From Gymnothorax reevesii (lineage: Eukaryota; Chordata; Actinopteri; Anguilliformes; Muraenidae): a stretch of 64,000 bases of DNA. The position numbers were made by a program, and so were the translations under genes. The stretch lies in the NCBI GenBank assembly GCA_029721435.1, contig CM056588.1, positions 41,353,930 through 41,417,929 on the forward strand. The letters run 5' to 3'. The notes under the pieces are model-generated. The model was not told where the DNA came from. It did no database searches and saw only the letters and a program-made list of their open reading frames with translations. Positions 24,105-36,553 of this stretch are shown here, in pieces; the first letter of the stretch is position 1, and each line of letters starts with the position of its first letter.

Positions 24105-24236
24105 TTAAAGCTGCTTTCACACCAGACGCGGAACGAATTTACAGCAATTTGCATGTACTCACGTCTTTGCATCGACTTTGAATGTAATCTGTCGTGCGAA
24201 AAATTTGTTCTGCGTCCGGTATGAAAGCAGCTTTAA
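24105..24236. mobile_element. TTAA-flanked MITE, copy 1
   Basis: TTAA at 24105-24108 and at 24233-24236 flank inverted ends. The left end AGCTGCTTTCACACCAGACG matches the reverse complement of the right end, AGCTGCTTTCATACCGGACG, and similarity continues to an ATTT block. The core is about 60 bp. TTAA duplication is characteristic of piggyBac and Kolobok transposons; which one is not determined. A second copy lies at 30602-30706. Confidence 0.8.
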
Positions 24237-27200
24237 ACAGGACGGGTAGGGCAAACCATGACTGCTTGGAATTGTGGGATATCTCAGCATGTGGCTGTCA
24301 GTAACTCAATCTCCAACTCCCTCCACCAGCCAACAGCACATCCGCAGACCCAGGCAGCTTTTGACAGTTATATATAGAACTGCGCTATGACGCAAAATCA
24401 ATGCAGGATGGAAAATAAATTGAATAGACTCACTGTATGTAAGGAGGGAAGGGAGGGGGGGATAGAGGGATATCATGAATACAGGAGGCCTCAGTTTCCA
24501 TACTCATTTCTCCTCTCCTGTACAACTCTCTAAGGGCCAGTATTAAAAGCCAATGACCAGGTGTGGCTGCCAGGCAGCGGTTAGCGTGATGATAGCTGCC
24601 GTACGTCACGATGCATTGGCAGGGCCTGGTGTGACCGCATCGCACCGAACAAACACACATCCGCAACTCTCCGGGACAAAGGCTCAATAGACTCTGCGCA
24701 CCTATGATTAATGAGGGCGCAAGAGCAAACCGCTCACATGCACAAAAAAGCGCTTGCCCAGAACCTCTCTCCAGCGCAATGATGATTATTGCTAACAGAA
24801 TGAGCAGCTTGCACGTGGTCTCGTCTTCCAACTTGATGAAATGAAAAGGCATTTGAATAATTTCATCCAATTTTTTTGTAAAATACAAGTGGCTTAATTT
24901 ATATAAATAACCCCAGATGCCAGACTGCATAAGGTAAGAGGTACATTAATGTTAATAATCAATGATAATAAAAATTTTTATTATTATTATTTTTTTTCCA
25001 CTGGTTGCTTAAAAATGTGGGCATCTTCAAACTTTTGACTGAGGTAGCAGATGCAGCAGTAAGCACACAAACTTTGCGGAGCATGCAAAATGTTTGGGGA
25101 AAAACATTACCATCAGCTAGTGTTGACTGAGCTGAGATTACCACTTCAAGGCTGTGCTGCAGCCTGCCAGTATCACGAGCACCCACTAGTGGTGATATTC
25201 CCAAACAGCCCATTTACGAGGAATTCAAGCATGCAATATCGGACCATACATCAGTCATCAGGAGTACAAAATGAATATTAGATAGCCAGTTTTTCGAAGA
25301 TTGACCCGGTTCATCTCACATCATAGTGATGGAATTTTTTTATTCTTTGGTATGTTGTTGGTACATGTCTCAAATAGCCAAATCCAGATTTTTAGGGTTT
25401 GAAGACTTGCTACTTTATTTTTTTTATTCTAGGAACCCCAGAAAATTTGCGTTTAAACAAAAACGTTAAAATATCCATGGGGTGTTAAAGGCGCAGCTGA
25501 TGGGGGCGCTTCAATCAGCTACCAAAGCAAACACAACCCATTTTTCGTCAGGGATTTACAGGCTGCGCCCTCAGCAGCCCAACATGTTTTACCTATCATA
25601 TGACAGTTTAATTAGCCCTCCATCTAATCAACATAACTTTGGGTTGGGCCGTTTCAGTTGCATGGATATAGAGGGCACTCTTTATGGTCACAACACAGTT
25701 TTTGCCTAACTTAGGGGTGAAATGCCTCAGCGTGCCCTCGACAAATTTTTTTGAGACTTTCTTTATTATGTTGCTTATTATGTCAAATACATGTGTGATT
25801 AAGATCACTTTGAGGTTCAGTCATTTTAACCCTTTTACAACCTCATTCTGTGACGAGTTTGAGAGAAAATATAAAATGGTGATATGAAGTTTTTCAGGCC
25901 GGTTTTATTTTTGTTTGTGGTTAAATGACCTGTATTGGAATTCTCACTCTCAAACGGACGTTAGGAGTATTACAAGTCCAAAGTGATCACATTATTATGA
26001 CCATTATTATTGCAGCAACAGCACAGTCCAAACCACAACAGCACACACTCCCACCCGCCTTTGCCAACCACTGAAGAATTTTTCAGATTACAGGACGATG
26101 TTACATAATAAATATAAATAAAATAAATATTCAAACTCAGGATTCCATGTTTTTAAGGCCACACCATAACATCAAACAGAAAACATCTAAATATTGTACA
26201 TCATTTCGTACACATTTCCCTGTAATTCAACAGGACATATTTGGGATCTCTGGACACCTTCTGACCTCTATCAAAATTTATAATTGGCCCCAAGTTCCAG
26301 AAGTTTACATAAAGCAGCAGAATTTGATGAACCCCTACATGGGCGCAAACATTCTATGGGATAAAAGCAAGCAATGTCCTTCTAACAGCAGGAACTGCTA
26401 AAACATAGTGGATATCTACTGGTGCCAAAGCAATGAGAAACTGGTCCCAAGGCATTCATCCACAAACTGTAGCAGCAGAAGCTGTGAGAATAGCTCTCTC
26501 ACCCCCAGTCCTGCCATCCTTTCATGCCCTGTGGCGACAGTCACCACATTCCCATCCCAAACATACCCCCCCAGCCACCCATTACCACCACCACCACCAC
26601 ATCCCATCCCCCTGCAGGTGGCCTGCTGAAATGAGGCACGGGACCATGAGTAATGCCCCCCATACAGGCTGCGAAAGGGGGGGGGGGTCACTCTGCCAAT
26701 GCTGGCTTTGTTGTTTTCAGTCATTCAGCATTTGTGGTGCTCACAACATTTGTGAAACAGTAAGCGGTTTTTTTTTTTTTTTTAATTTACTTCCTGAAGT
26801 TAAATGCAAAAGGGGCAGCAAATGGCACAGTCACAAAGGACAGTCTGTGTGTGTCTACGCTAGTATGCGTGTGTGCACTTACATGTGAGAGAGCAGAAAC
26901 GAGATTGTATGTGTGGCAGTGCACCTGTGCGTGAGCACGAGTGTGTGTGAACACTAAAGACAGTCAGTCAGCCAGTTAGCAGGTGCCGCAGCTGAGCCAG
27001 AACGCAGTGAGCGATCTGAGCTTTCTGTGAGCTGAAGCAAGGACACAGAGTGCAGCCTGCAGATTTCGACACACTGCAGACACTGGCGCACTGACTGTTT
27101 GAGGAACTCCAGAAAAACGAAATTGGTGGGTGAAAAAAAAAAAAACCTGAAAAAGTATCAGTGTCCAATCAAGCGACATTTCTCGTACAAAACTCAAAGC

Positions 27201-27305
27201 AAACAAATAAAGCAAACAAAAAACACCAGGTCAGATCACAATGCCCAGTGGTTGCATGAATGCCAAGTTCAAAAGCCTTCAACCACATTAGAGAGAAAAC
27301 ATAAT
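24237..27305. other. intergenic, no recognisable gene
   Basis: A 166-codon minus-strand frame (24430-24930) has no recognisable domain. A (CCA)n stretch lies near 26586-26600 and T16 at 26768-26783. GT/TG-rich decayed repeats lie around 26840-26960. Confidence 0.5.
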
Positions 27306-27634
27306 GAAGCCCGATTTATACTTCTGCACTGAATCTACTCAGAGCCGATGCTGTAGCCTATGCTAGCGAGCTATGCATCGTGATCTTTTATACTTGTTCG
27401 CTAGTGTCTCTGCATCACTCCTCAATTTAACTGCCAATAGAAGCAGCTGGAAATGCGACGCCACTGGGCAGTCCAATCACAGTTGTTGTAGTCAGCATTG
27501 CTGACGTGTAGCTACATTTCTGGGGAGGTGCACGGCAGGCTATGGCACAGGTTAAAGCACAGGGAACGTGGCTACTCTACACCTGCAGCGTACCAATGGC
27601 ATAGATCCGAAACAGAAGAATAAATCAGGTTTCT
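27306..27634. mobile_element. 329-bp MITE with GAAGCCCGATTTATACTTCTG ends
   Basis: The left end GAAGCCCGATTTATACTTCT and the reverse complement of the right end, GAAACCTGATTTATTCTTCT, match at about 17 of 20 positions. The interior has CTACGC- and GCTAGCGAG-like text typical of a common fish MITE family. It has no coding capacity. The superfamily is not assigned with confidence. Confidence 0.7.
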
Positions 27635-28435
27635 CATTCTAAAACTCGCCATCTGTGAAACTGCAGCAAGAATGAGAGAGAGTGCGCACCGTTTTAACTC
27701 AACTTGTTCCAGAAACAAGCGGCCGAACTTGACATCCAAAATGCTAAAGTGAGCTAAAAACCATTTCTAAGCAGAATCTGGTACCTGTAGAAGCAGCACT
27801 CAAAACAGACCAGCGCCCCCATGAGACAGCCAGAGGGGGTGGTGTGGTGGCAGCAAGAACGGCAGGACTATCTGACACCCCCCTCGATTGTTCTTCGCCC
27901 CTCTCCTGGTGAGCGACGGACGGGCAGGGGAGCAGTCGCTGGGGTCTGGGCTCTTAGCGCAAGGCAACAAGCAGTCTGCGGCCAGTGTAAAGGCAGCAGC
28001 AATACAACCAAGAGTGCGTTTGAGTACGTCTCTCGACCCTTACATTGGACTTTCCCCTGCCTCCGTAGTCCCTCTCTTCTGCTCTCCCTCCACCCCCCCC
28101 AACTCCCCTCTTCCCTCCCTCTCTCTCTCTGGCTATCACTTTAAAAGGTTGGCAAACAGACTTGTGTAAAGTGTGTGCCAACTGCAGGATGCACTGCAGT
28201 ATTGTGGGGTTGTCCCATGTGACAGCGGCCCAGCACTTGGCCAGAAACCACAAAACACAGAAACCTCTAATCGGAGCTCCTCGCTACCCAAACTCACAGA
28301 GATCAGCACAGCTGAATGAGCCAAACTGGTTATTGAGTAATCTCCACTTTTACAGTCCCTTCACTCAAACAGAATGAATAATTTAAGATTAACTTTCGTG
28401 CGAGTGAATGATGAATTAAAGAATGGTTTCTCTAG

Positions 28436-28615
28436 AGCAGGGATCCTCAAAATCTGGCCCTTGAATCAAAATCGGTCCCTGATTCTCTTCCCTCCCCAGT
28501 AAGTCACTGCATAATTAGCACCAGCCGATTGGTTGGTCATGAAACCTGGCACTCAGGTAAAGAGAGGGGAGAAAACCAGCAGTTCTCGTACTTCGAGCGC
28601 CGTAATTTGATTAAC
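28436..28615 (-). mobile_element. interspersed repeat ending GAGGATCCCTGCTC
   Basis: Read on the minus strand, the segment has a GAACTGCTGGTTTTCTCCCC block, a CCTGAGTGCCAGGT block and a terminal TTTTGAGGATCCCTGCTC. This arrangement is common in fish interspersed repeats of the 'guiding-word' GAGGA(T/C)CCCTGCTC type. No coding capacity; class uncertain. Confidence 0.45.
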
Positions 28616-29702
28616 AGGGGACAGGAGTTTGTTTCCTCCACCAGGTCATGTCAGCTGAGGGGGGTCAAGTTACACTGATATGACCCCTCCATGAAGACCG
28701 AAGCTAGTGTCAAGTCACAGTCTAGCACCGCCTAGGCACTCTTGTATAGTATGTAACACCAGACAATCAAAGCTCTGGCTAAAACAGGATTTACAGTCAA
28801 CTGAGACATCAACACTCCAAAGCAGATCAGGAGTCTTGGCGAGGTGGAGTTACAGCTGCAGACCAACTTTCACAAACCCAAATCTGCCATCATCTAGTGA
28901 AGTGAAAAGATTCATTTTTTCCACAGCAACTAAACTCAAGAAGAGTTTATGATCTCCAGTGAGTCTGAAATTACAGAAGTTACACTGGAGCAAAGAGATT
29001 TTTTAAAACCAGCAACTTGACTACAGAGTATTAAGTGTGACTTCAAGCTGTGCAAACAGTGACCAGAAAGTTTTTGGGTCCCCATAAAGAAGCAAGTGTC
29101 CAAAGATTCAAGCAGAGGAACACCCTGAAATAGGACTGATGGAAGTGCTTCCTAAAGCAAGACCTCTCACCTTGGACTAACCGGTACGGCATGGAACAAT
29201 TTTACGCACACATATAGACATGCGCAATTGCTTTAGTTCAACAAGAGATTCTTAACAAGTGTGATTTCTAGCACAGTGAGAACAGCAGCTCAGGTGAACC
29301 AAAATTTTCACCGCACGCAATATCAGCGTCCACAGCAGGTCAACATTTCAGGGCATTCGTTTGACTCAGTTACATTCGATGACACTGCCGGATTTCAGTC
29401 ACATTGATTGAATAACATCGGAATTATGGCCATTTAGAGAGAAATGTGACTTTCATGGATAGTCACTTTAAGGAGTTGAAAACTGGACCCAATTCGCTAG
29501 ATGGGTCAATGACAAATAAGCCTTTTAAAAATGTTTAATAAATCTTTAAAAATGTTCAGAATACATTTATTTGACATTGGAACAGTGTGTTTAAACAAGC
29601 CTTCATGGTTGCACAATATTTACAGTGTTTCAGTACAGTTTTAGACTGCATTTGCAATGTCACCAGCTCAAAAATGTCAGATGGTGCAACCAAAAGTTTC
29701 TT
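28616..29702. other. intergenic, no recognisable gene
   Basis: AT-leaning sequence without a recognisable exon. The phrases TTTAAAAATGTTTAATAAATC and TTTAAAAATGTTCAGAATAC, a short direct repeat, occur near 29524-29572. Confidence 0.5.
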
Positions 29703-29720
29703 GGGGGGGGGGGGGGGGGG
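29703..29720. repeat. G18 homopolymer
   Basis: Eighteen consecutive G bases on the plus strand, the longest G run in the window. Such a run can fold as an intramolecular G-quadruplex and its length is prone to sequencing error. Confidence 0.95.
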
Positions 29721-30601
29721 TTTCCCTCTTTTTTCTGCATGATTTTTTTAGTAACTATACCTGCAAGTGTCTACTCTGCCTAAAACATTACCATTTTGTA
29801 ATTGACCTGGGTATTAAAAGTAAAGTGTGGATTCTATATTGTAGGGGGCAGGTATTTTGGTTTTCCAAACAATTTAAGAACAATTAAACAATTAAACTTT
29901 GGTTATTTGAAATATTTTCATTGTAAAATTATGCCCCCATATTATACCAATTCATATTTTAAATTACAAATGTAATATATTTCGCATAGAGTTAACTTGC
30001 TCGGACGGTTGCGCCACCTGACATTAAGGGTTTGAGATGGCAAAACATAAAATATCTATCATTTTTATGATAAACCGGAAATATGTTCAAATTAAACAGG
30101 TTTTATACACTAAAATGATGCTTTTTATGAATCATTTAAAATTATATTTGACCAAAGTAGTGCACTCGGACAATGTTACGTCATTGACGCAGATACAGAG
30201 ACAATGGGAGGTTAGAAAGTATAATGTAACCTCGTGAGAATCATATGAAGCAGGTAGCCAACTGTACGGTCAAAAGGCCACAATGACAAGAAAGTCTCGA
30301 GGCCATAATGCACATTACCACTGAACTGCGAGAAAGCTTTTTTTTTCTTCAGTACTTTGAAAAATGATGGTAAATCGATACAGAGAATGGGGGTGGGAAT
30401 GCATCATACACATTATCCCACTGCGGATATCTTTACTGCAAGATTGCCATTTCCCCTATTCTTTCCTGGACAAAGCTCGTATTGTGTTTCCACCTGACAC
30501 CGTTCTGTTTAGCCATTAATCAAGTATGGTTGTGTTCCTTCGCACATAATTTGTCCTACCTGCTGGAGGAGAAGGAGCTGACAAGACCGTTCAGACTGTA
30601 A
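29721..30601. other. intergenic, AT-rich, no recognisable gene
   Basis: Frames of 76 codons (29657-29887) and 66 codons (30037-30237) show no domain. The part from 29880 to 30240 is strongly AT-rich. Confidence 0.5.
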
Positions 30602-30706
30602 AGCTGCTTTCTCACCGGACGCGAAACTAATTTTTCGCACGACAGATTACGCATTCACTTTGAACGTAATCTGTCGAGCGAAAAATTCGGTGTGAAAGCG
30701 CTTTAA
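30602..30706. mobile_element. TTAA-type MITE, copy 2 (near-perfect foldback)
   Basis: The left end AGCTGCTTTCTCACCGGACG is the same as in copy 1 at 24105, and the right end closes with GTGTGAAAGCGCT before TTAA at 30703-30706. The left TTAA has decayed to GTAA. The interior is a hairpin: ATTTTTCGCACGACAGATTA and, read in reverse complement, ATTTTTCGCTCGACAGATTA, with a loop of about 16 bp. It is shorter and more palindromic than copy 1. Confidence 0.8.
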
Positions 30707-31599
30707 AGTCTCGTGGAATGGGCGACTAGCACACGAGCCGCGAGCAGGATGCATCATTAGCGTCGGTCGACTATGCTCCTAATGCCCATTGAAAAAGGAG
30801 AGTATAGGGGGCAGACAGGCAGCTGCCAACGTGTTCGCGAGAACAAAGGGAACAGGGAAGGAAGGAAAGACTGGTTGGCAAAGTACACTTGTAACGTATC
30901 CCTCTTTCATTAGCGCGTTACAAAATGCTAAAGAGGTCTGTAGTCACGAGGTTTCGAAAAGGCAACTCTTAATGGCTTCGGCATAATTTCAGTAGACTTA
31001 AGGCCCAAATAGACGTTTGGCCTTAACGTTTGACGTTGAGAGGTCAGGACAGGCGAGAAGTCCCGGGAGTGTGAATCTTAAAAAAAAAGAAAAAAAAAAA
31101 ACAGATCATGAGAAAGTGGTAGAGAGCTGAGCAGTTGCCCGGAGTAGGTAAACTAGCTTATGAGGGTGCCAGTGTGTATTTATTTAGGCCACACGCGAAC
31201 TGATCCATCAGTGGCCTCAGTTGCACTTCCTGGTGACGAATGAACCCGGGACCGAGCTGCGCCCAGATCCACTGACCTGAGTTTCCAAGTGATTATCCTC
31301 TGGATAACGAGCGGAACTGACGCAGTTTACCCCATTGGCCTGTGTGCTGTCAACACAATTTTCTTTCAGAAGAGGTAAAAACAGGACTGGTGCTCCCGCT
31401 ACCAGAAATTCAGGTTTTAACACCCACCGCCCTCATCGAAACTAAAACTGCAAAGCGAAATAGTCATCAAGTTATATGTGACATGATCCAGTAGCTTTAG
31501 ACTTCTTGTAGGATTCGCAAAATAGCAAGACATTAAAGACGGCAATGCGGGATTACAGCGAGGAGACATGAGACGTGCACATTTCTAATTAACACATAC
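30707..31599. other. no firm gene; possible splice-like signals on minus strand
   Basis: An A-rich stretch lies at 31080-31101. On the minus strand a 68-codon frame (31423-31217) contains CTCAG|GTCAGT, a donor-like site. The reading frame does not join the exon candidate at 31600-31684 without a stop, so I do not call it an exon. Confidence 0.4.
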
Positions 31600-31684
31600 A
31601 TTGATCTTTGAAGCCATCGCAGAAGTAATACGTTTGCGGCACTTCAGGCATTTCGTCATCGAAGCCAATGCTGGCACTGATGGG
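31600..31684 (-). CDS. tentative internal or first coding exon, 85 nt
   Basis: On the minus strand a pyrimidine-rich acceptor (CTCTTTGTTTAG) precedes 85 nt that end at a donor AAT|GTATGT. One frame is open throughout, reading ISASIGFDDEMPEV then PQTYYFCDGFKDQ. Its internal ATG has A at -3 and could be the start if the upstream exon at 32210 is non-coding. A second frame is also open. Composition is codon-like and G/C-richer than the flanks. I do not recognise the peptide, so no function is offered. The gene could be real with its other exons outside the window, or this could be chance. Confidence 0.35.
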
Positions 31685-32209
31685 CTAAACAAAGAGAAAG
31701 TTTAAAATAGGCGTAGAGACGCTGCAAAACAGCAACTTGCCTCTCCGTCGGAACAAAATTGACAAATCAGTCACATTTCACGACACAGCAGTTTGAAATG
31801 TCCCGAATTGTATTTATTATATCAGCGCCTTACCTCGTATCCATTTTGCCAACAAAATTAATTAATTTCATTAAATATATCCGGAGTCGAATTCTTGCAA
31901 GCAATTTTAAAATACAAAATGCTTAGCACATGGGTATGACCACTGTCCATATTAAATCAGATTGCTGACTCTGGCCATACAGCTAACTTCGCTAGCAACC
32001 TTGCAGCATGGCATCCTTCATCTTAAAAAAAAAAAAAATCATGTACAACACCAGTGACTGAAATCTTACTTGAGTGTATGCGACAAAACAAGATCTAAAC
32101 AGGAAATGGCAGAAAAATAACATATACGGCAGTAAGCAAGGGGAAAAAAAACATCAAAACGTATGGCAACATAAACGTGATAAAATGAAGTCATTTTCGA
32201 ATCACTTAC

Positions 32210-32530
32210 CTATTCAGAGTATACGAACCATTCCGCTTTAACCTCATTCCGGCAGAAAGGAGTCGGATAAAGTAATCCAGAATTGAACAGGGTGTGCTCT
32301 CGCTGCCCGGAGAAACGGCAGCTTATTTTGTAGGAAAATAAAATCGGAGAACAATGAAAGAGAGAGAGAGAGGGCTCCTCTGACGAGCTTCCCGTCTGTT
32401 TTCCCCGATCAGATCCCAGACCACCTCGTGGGAAAAAAGCTTCCGCAAGGCACAGGGAGGAGGAGGCAAAATTAGGCAAGGAGGGGCGGCGGTTTGGATA
32501 ACGGTATTTTATGCTGGTAATTATACCATT
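32210..32530 (-). other. tentative 5' non-coding exon with strong donor
   Basis: On the minus strand the sequence ends in CTGAATAG|GTAAGTGAT, a near-ideal donor with GT at 32209-32208, 525 nt upstream of the acceptor of the 31600-31684 exon candidate. A 107-codon frame lies in it but stops exactly at the donor, so if transcribed this is probably 5' UTR. There is no clear TATA box. The pairing of the two segments is inference. Confidence 0.25.
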
Positions 32531-34269
32531 CAAATAGTGCTAATGCTTTACGGGGACTTGTAATTTGACGCCAATAACTTCGATAAAACAGGACGCAGAG
32601 AAAAGGAAGCATACATTATTACAGTGAGCATGTGGGCTATTGTTCTCAGCCAGAAACAAATGAATTCAAGAAGTCAGCAAGAGCAGTCAGTTAGGGCGAC
32701 TACGAAAAAATAACTTCTAGCAGTTCGCAGTGAATCAAAGTTTTCCATTCTACCACTGTACTGATTGACCACGATAAAATCCGTAATTCATCCATTTAGA
32801 TTTCCGTGTTTTTTCGCATTTTACGTCTTTGACAGTGTGTAGCCTACGCCTTGACCACCACGGAGAAACCAATAGTAGCTTAAATATACTATGCTGAATT
32901 AGAGTTTCGACACAAAACACAAGGATAAAAAAATAAAAAATAAATCACTCCCTTTCCAACCAAAAAGTCAAACTGCCCAGCATCCGCTAGTAATTTACTC
33001 ATTGTAGTCCTTGTAGCAAACGCCCCTGATGAAACAAAGCTATCTCAAAGCAATAGTAGTCTGTCAAGTCACAATCTTCGAATTCAAGAAGAGACTAATT
33101 CATAACAATCATACCCTTAACCAATGAAATGTGGACGCGCATGTAGACAGCAAAAATATTTAAACCCACCCCCTCAAGATCCATGTCTTCACCTTTCCTT
33201 TTTTCCATGAGCCCGTCAAGTGGTTTCTCAAGTTTCACGGAACACTTTCTGGGATGTCGCTGGCATGTAGTTTTCCCTGTTACACAGACGAACAAGACGG
33301 ACGAGACCCAAGCTGGGCGCGCCAGTCATGTCTTAACTGTGGAACTGGCTGGAGTCCGTTAACAGGCCTGCGTGCATCCTTTCGCACTCTTTCAGATCAA
33401 GTAGGCTTTCCACTTATGCTTCATTATGTCTGGTGTTGAACCATGAAGTTTGGAGAGCCGGAGGGGGTCATTTAAACACAGATTACAGAATAGAATCATT
33501 CATCACGTTGGCATTCTTCTGCTAAAACCACATGATTGCATTCAATTTTGGAGTAAGATCTCAACCCAATGAGGTGACCGTCTCATAGCATCCATGAACA
33601 TTTGAAAAGCCCAAACCTTGAAATTATTTTATACCCCAGTCCAACTCACTAACACTGCAATTTTGCAGAAACAACCATCTTTCCATTTAGAGAATACAGC
33701 ATTGCATTGAATGCCATAGCACTCAACGGGTAACGGACAGGCCTAAAGTAGTACATTTATTTTTTTTAAACTGGCTCGTATTTTACTACCACAAAAATTG
33801 AATTTATTTAACACAGCACACACAAGTCGAACTTGGGACCATAGAAACTCTTCAAGAGCAAATTTAACGCCAACATTTTTTTTACAGCGTAGTGACCAGC
33901 TAAGCAACGTTTTATGTTTAGAGGAGCAACAGAAAAACCGGAACACCTCTCCCTCCAGCCCCCAGAGCAGGTCTATGATTGGCCCAGGAGAGCACTGTGA
34001 GCAGCCTGATGTGGGGATAAAACCAGGCGCTGCTAATTTTAGCCGTCGTTACGCCCTGGCGCCAGAGTCACAGACATGCATGAGGTGAAGAGGGGCACGG
34101 CTGGGAGCCACAGATCTGTACTCTGTGTTACCGGGCAAGATGGGCAACTTTTCTCTTCTCATATCAAAATCATAAAAAATTATTTTAAAAAAATCCAGAG
34201 AGCAAAGTCGCCCACGACTGCAGGCGTGTTGCACCCGAGTGCCCGTTGGTTCCCTTTTCACATTCTGTG
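32531..34269. other. intergenic, no recognisable gene
   Basis: AT-leaning DNA with short overlapping frames. No inverted-end element was recognised. Confidence 0.5.
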
Positions 34270-34500
34270 GAAAATGTCAGAATTTTCAGCATGAAATTGT
34301 GCTTTATTGGGCCAATTCCGTATCCGTGGCGACCAAAATCGATTGGTGTTGTAACCTAACCATAACCAAGACCCTCAACAAATATCAAAGGAATAGGTTG
34401 CAATTTCTGGCCAGTCCACAAGAAAATCTCTACGACTGTGGCGGAGACGACGACCATGAATCCATAATAGCCACCTGTCTTCATCTGGGGGCCACAATTA
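34270..34500 (+). mobile_element. dispersed LINE/SINE-like repeat, copy 1
   Basis: It shares with 39560-39795 the ordered blocks TTCAGCATGAA, TTGTGCTT, ACCAAAATC, ACCTAACCATAACC / ACCTACCCATAACC, CAAAGGAAT, CCACAAGAAAATCT, GGAGACGACGACNATGAATC and GTCTGGGGGCNACAA. Same orientation, about 75 per cent identical by eye. The 'accaaaatc...caaatttcaaaggaatc' text resembles fish non-LTR retrotransposon 3' UTRs. No coding capacity. Confidence 0.65.
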
Positions 34501-36109
34501 ACAAATAAGAATTGCACACTCACCCCCTTCGTTTCTGCACCCCCACCCCACCCCCATCACAAATGAAAAGTAAGAGAGGTGGTGATTGCAGGTGGTCACA
34601 TCACGTCTGGCAGTACACAAGCTTAATGCCAGGATACATGCCACAGCTCCACACTGCTGCAGTAAATGGCCCGCTGTTCCCACACACTACAGCCAGAATA
34701 GTCCTAAGAGTTAGACTCCTTAACGTCAGCCTGAAATTGTGGAAAAGTATGCAAGGCCCGCCCACTGTATCCAGAGAGCAGAAATGACGAGGATGAGATT
34801 ATGCTAATCACAAGCCTCAGTTTTTGTTGCAATGCTTAAGGGGCAGGCAATTCAGACATGGTGCCGCTTCCAAAATAACTAACCATAGTCAAACAAAACC
34901 TTTGCTCCTCCTTTATTAATGGAAGTTCATGTGCATCACGCACTTTTTGTTATCCTCGGGATAGTTCAGAATTATTCATTTTTGCATATGAACTTGTTCG
35001 CTGCGCTAGCCATCCATCACGCAGCTTCTGTTCCACTACGGCAGTGTTAAAACTAATACACTATGGTGACTAGTAATGTGTTGAAATTCAGCTAATCTGA
35101 CCAGCTCTGGTAGCTTCTGGACAGTGTAACCAGAATACTGGTCAGTGCGCATCGGGCTGACCGTGAGTGAAAGATGAGGCCAAGACTACGGCCAAAATAT
35201 CTCACCATTTCTGTAACTACAGGAGTTTGCGCACACCGCATATGGTAATACCAAGCTTAACAGAGAGGGAGCACCATTTCCACATCCGCCAACCTCAAGT
35301 GATAGGAATCCATTAAACACATGGGCCAGAGGTGAGAGTGGGCGGTAAATAAAACATGGCTGTCTTGCCTCGCTGCCTGAAATATTTATGGCTCAGACTG
35401 GACGGCGTAATGCTCAAGTGCACAAATCGATCGGTCCTGCATTCCCCTCCGCAACAGGGTTTTACTTCTGCTAACCTCGGCGTTAGAGAGGAACCAGCAC
35501 ATGCAGCATGATGCCATGCTGGGAGACATGTCACTTCCTGTGGGAGCCATGACACTTCCCGTGAGAGGCACCTTTTAATCAGCGCTTGCCAACCCTCACT
35601 TTAGTGCTTCCCAGCTGGCAAAAGTTTAATAATTCAGTATTTTTCCAGGGAATTCCCAGGGATCACCAAGTATGTGTGCAGACTTTGCCTGCATACAAAG
35701 GATTAAAAATAAAACATTTTAAAGTAAACTCATCACACAGGCCATTCATGCATACAAGCATAGGTAACTCTGCCTGTAGCATAAGTTTGCCCATCCCAAT
35801 AAAAAGGTTCCATTCATTTTGGGAGAGGGAATAAAGAAAGTAAACTGGTGGGGTGAGAATCTTTGCGCAGATATAGATGCCAGCATCCACTAATTCCAAA
35901 ATTTAATTCCTAATTATGTGATTGAATTTCCAAACGTCTTGCTTCACTGGAATAATTTTCCGCAGTCTCTGTGACACAAATACTGAGTTATAAAGCCTTA
36001 ATAGGCTCATGCAAAACAAGAAAAAATTGGCATCATTTGTATTCTGCATTAAAAGGTTAAATCAGGAAACCAAAATCGTTCAAATACCACCGCGTAGTTA
36101 TGAATGCCA
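34501..36109. other. intergenic, no recognisable gene
   Basis: Ordinary sequence; frames up to 96 codons without recognisable domains. Confidence 0.5.
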
Positions 36110-36330
36110 AGGACCGGCCAATCAGACCTCTACCCTGGCCGAGATGAATGGGGAAGCCACGCCCTCCAGCCATCCCAGCGCCAGCGTGCCGGGGAGGGCG
36201 GGGCCACTGATTCACAGAGCTGATGGATGCTGCAGCGTGGTGGATTGCTGGTTTCTCTGAGTAATCACTCTTGGCGGAGCTGCCACTTATTAGCGCAGCC
36301 CTGGAGCCGATCGATCGCCATGGCTGCAGT
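36110..36330. promoter_or_regulatory. CCAAT/GC-box cluster, possible CpG-rich promoter or enhancer
   Basis: CCAATCAG at 36118-36125 is followed by GGGGAGGGCGGGGCC at 36191-36205, a consensus GC box. GATCGATCGCCATGG near 36308-36322 gives a Kozak-like ATG, but its frame stops after eight codons. The combination is promoter-like, but no following exon could be recognised on either strand. Confidence 0.3.
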
Positions 36331-36502
36331 CTCTCGGGTTACGTAATCCCTTCCTCCCTCCCTCCCTCCTCCACAGTGCAGGGGAGGGGAGGGGCTGGAT
36401 CCTGCCATCTCAGGGTGGGGCTCCAGGAGGTAAATTCTGTTTACGCTTTGTGCAACTTCAGCTCAGTCGTGCTGGTTCTACAGCAGGGGCTGCCAGTTCT
36501 CT

Positions 36503-36552
<50 letters not shown>
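36503..36552. repeat. (GT)n microsatellite
   Basis: An uninterrupted GT run of about 50 bp. Confidence 0.95.

Positions 36553-36553
<1 letters not shown>

Noticed and set aside
24430..24930. 166-codon minus-strand frame
   Set aside because: Cys/Leu-rich reading without a recognisable domain or signal. Length is compatible with chance in 64 kb.
31217..31423. Possible third exon on the minus strand after 31600-31684
   Set aside because: A donor-like CAG|GTCAGT exists, but every plausible acceptor joins the preceding candidate exon to a stop codon.
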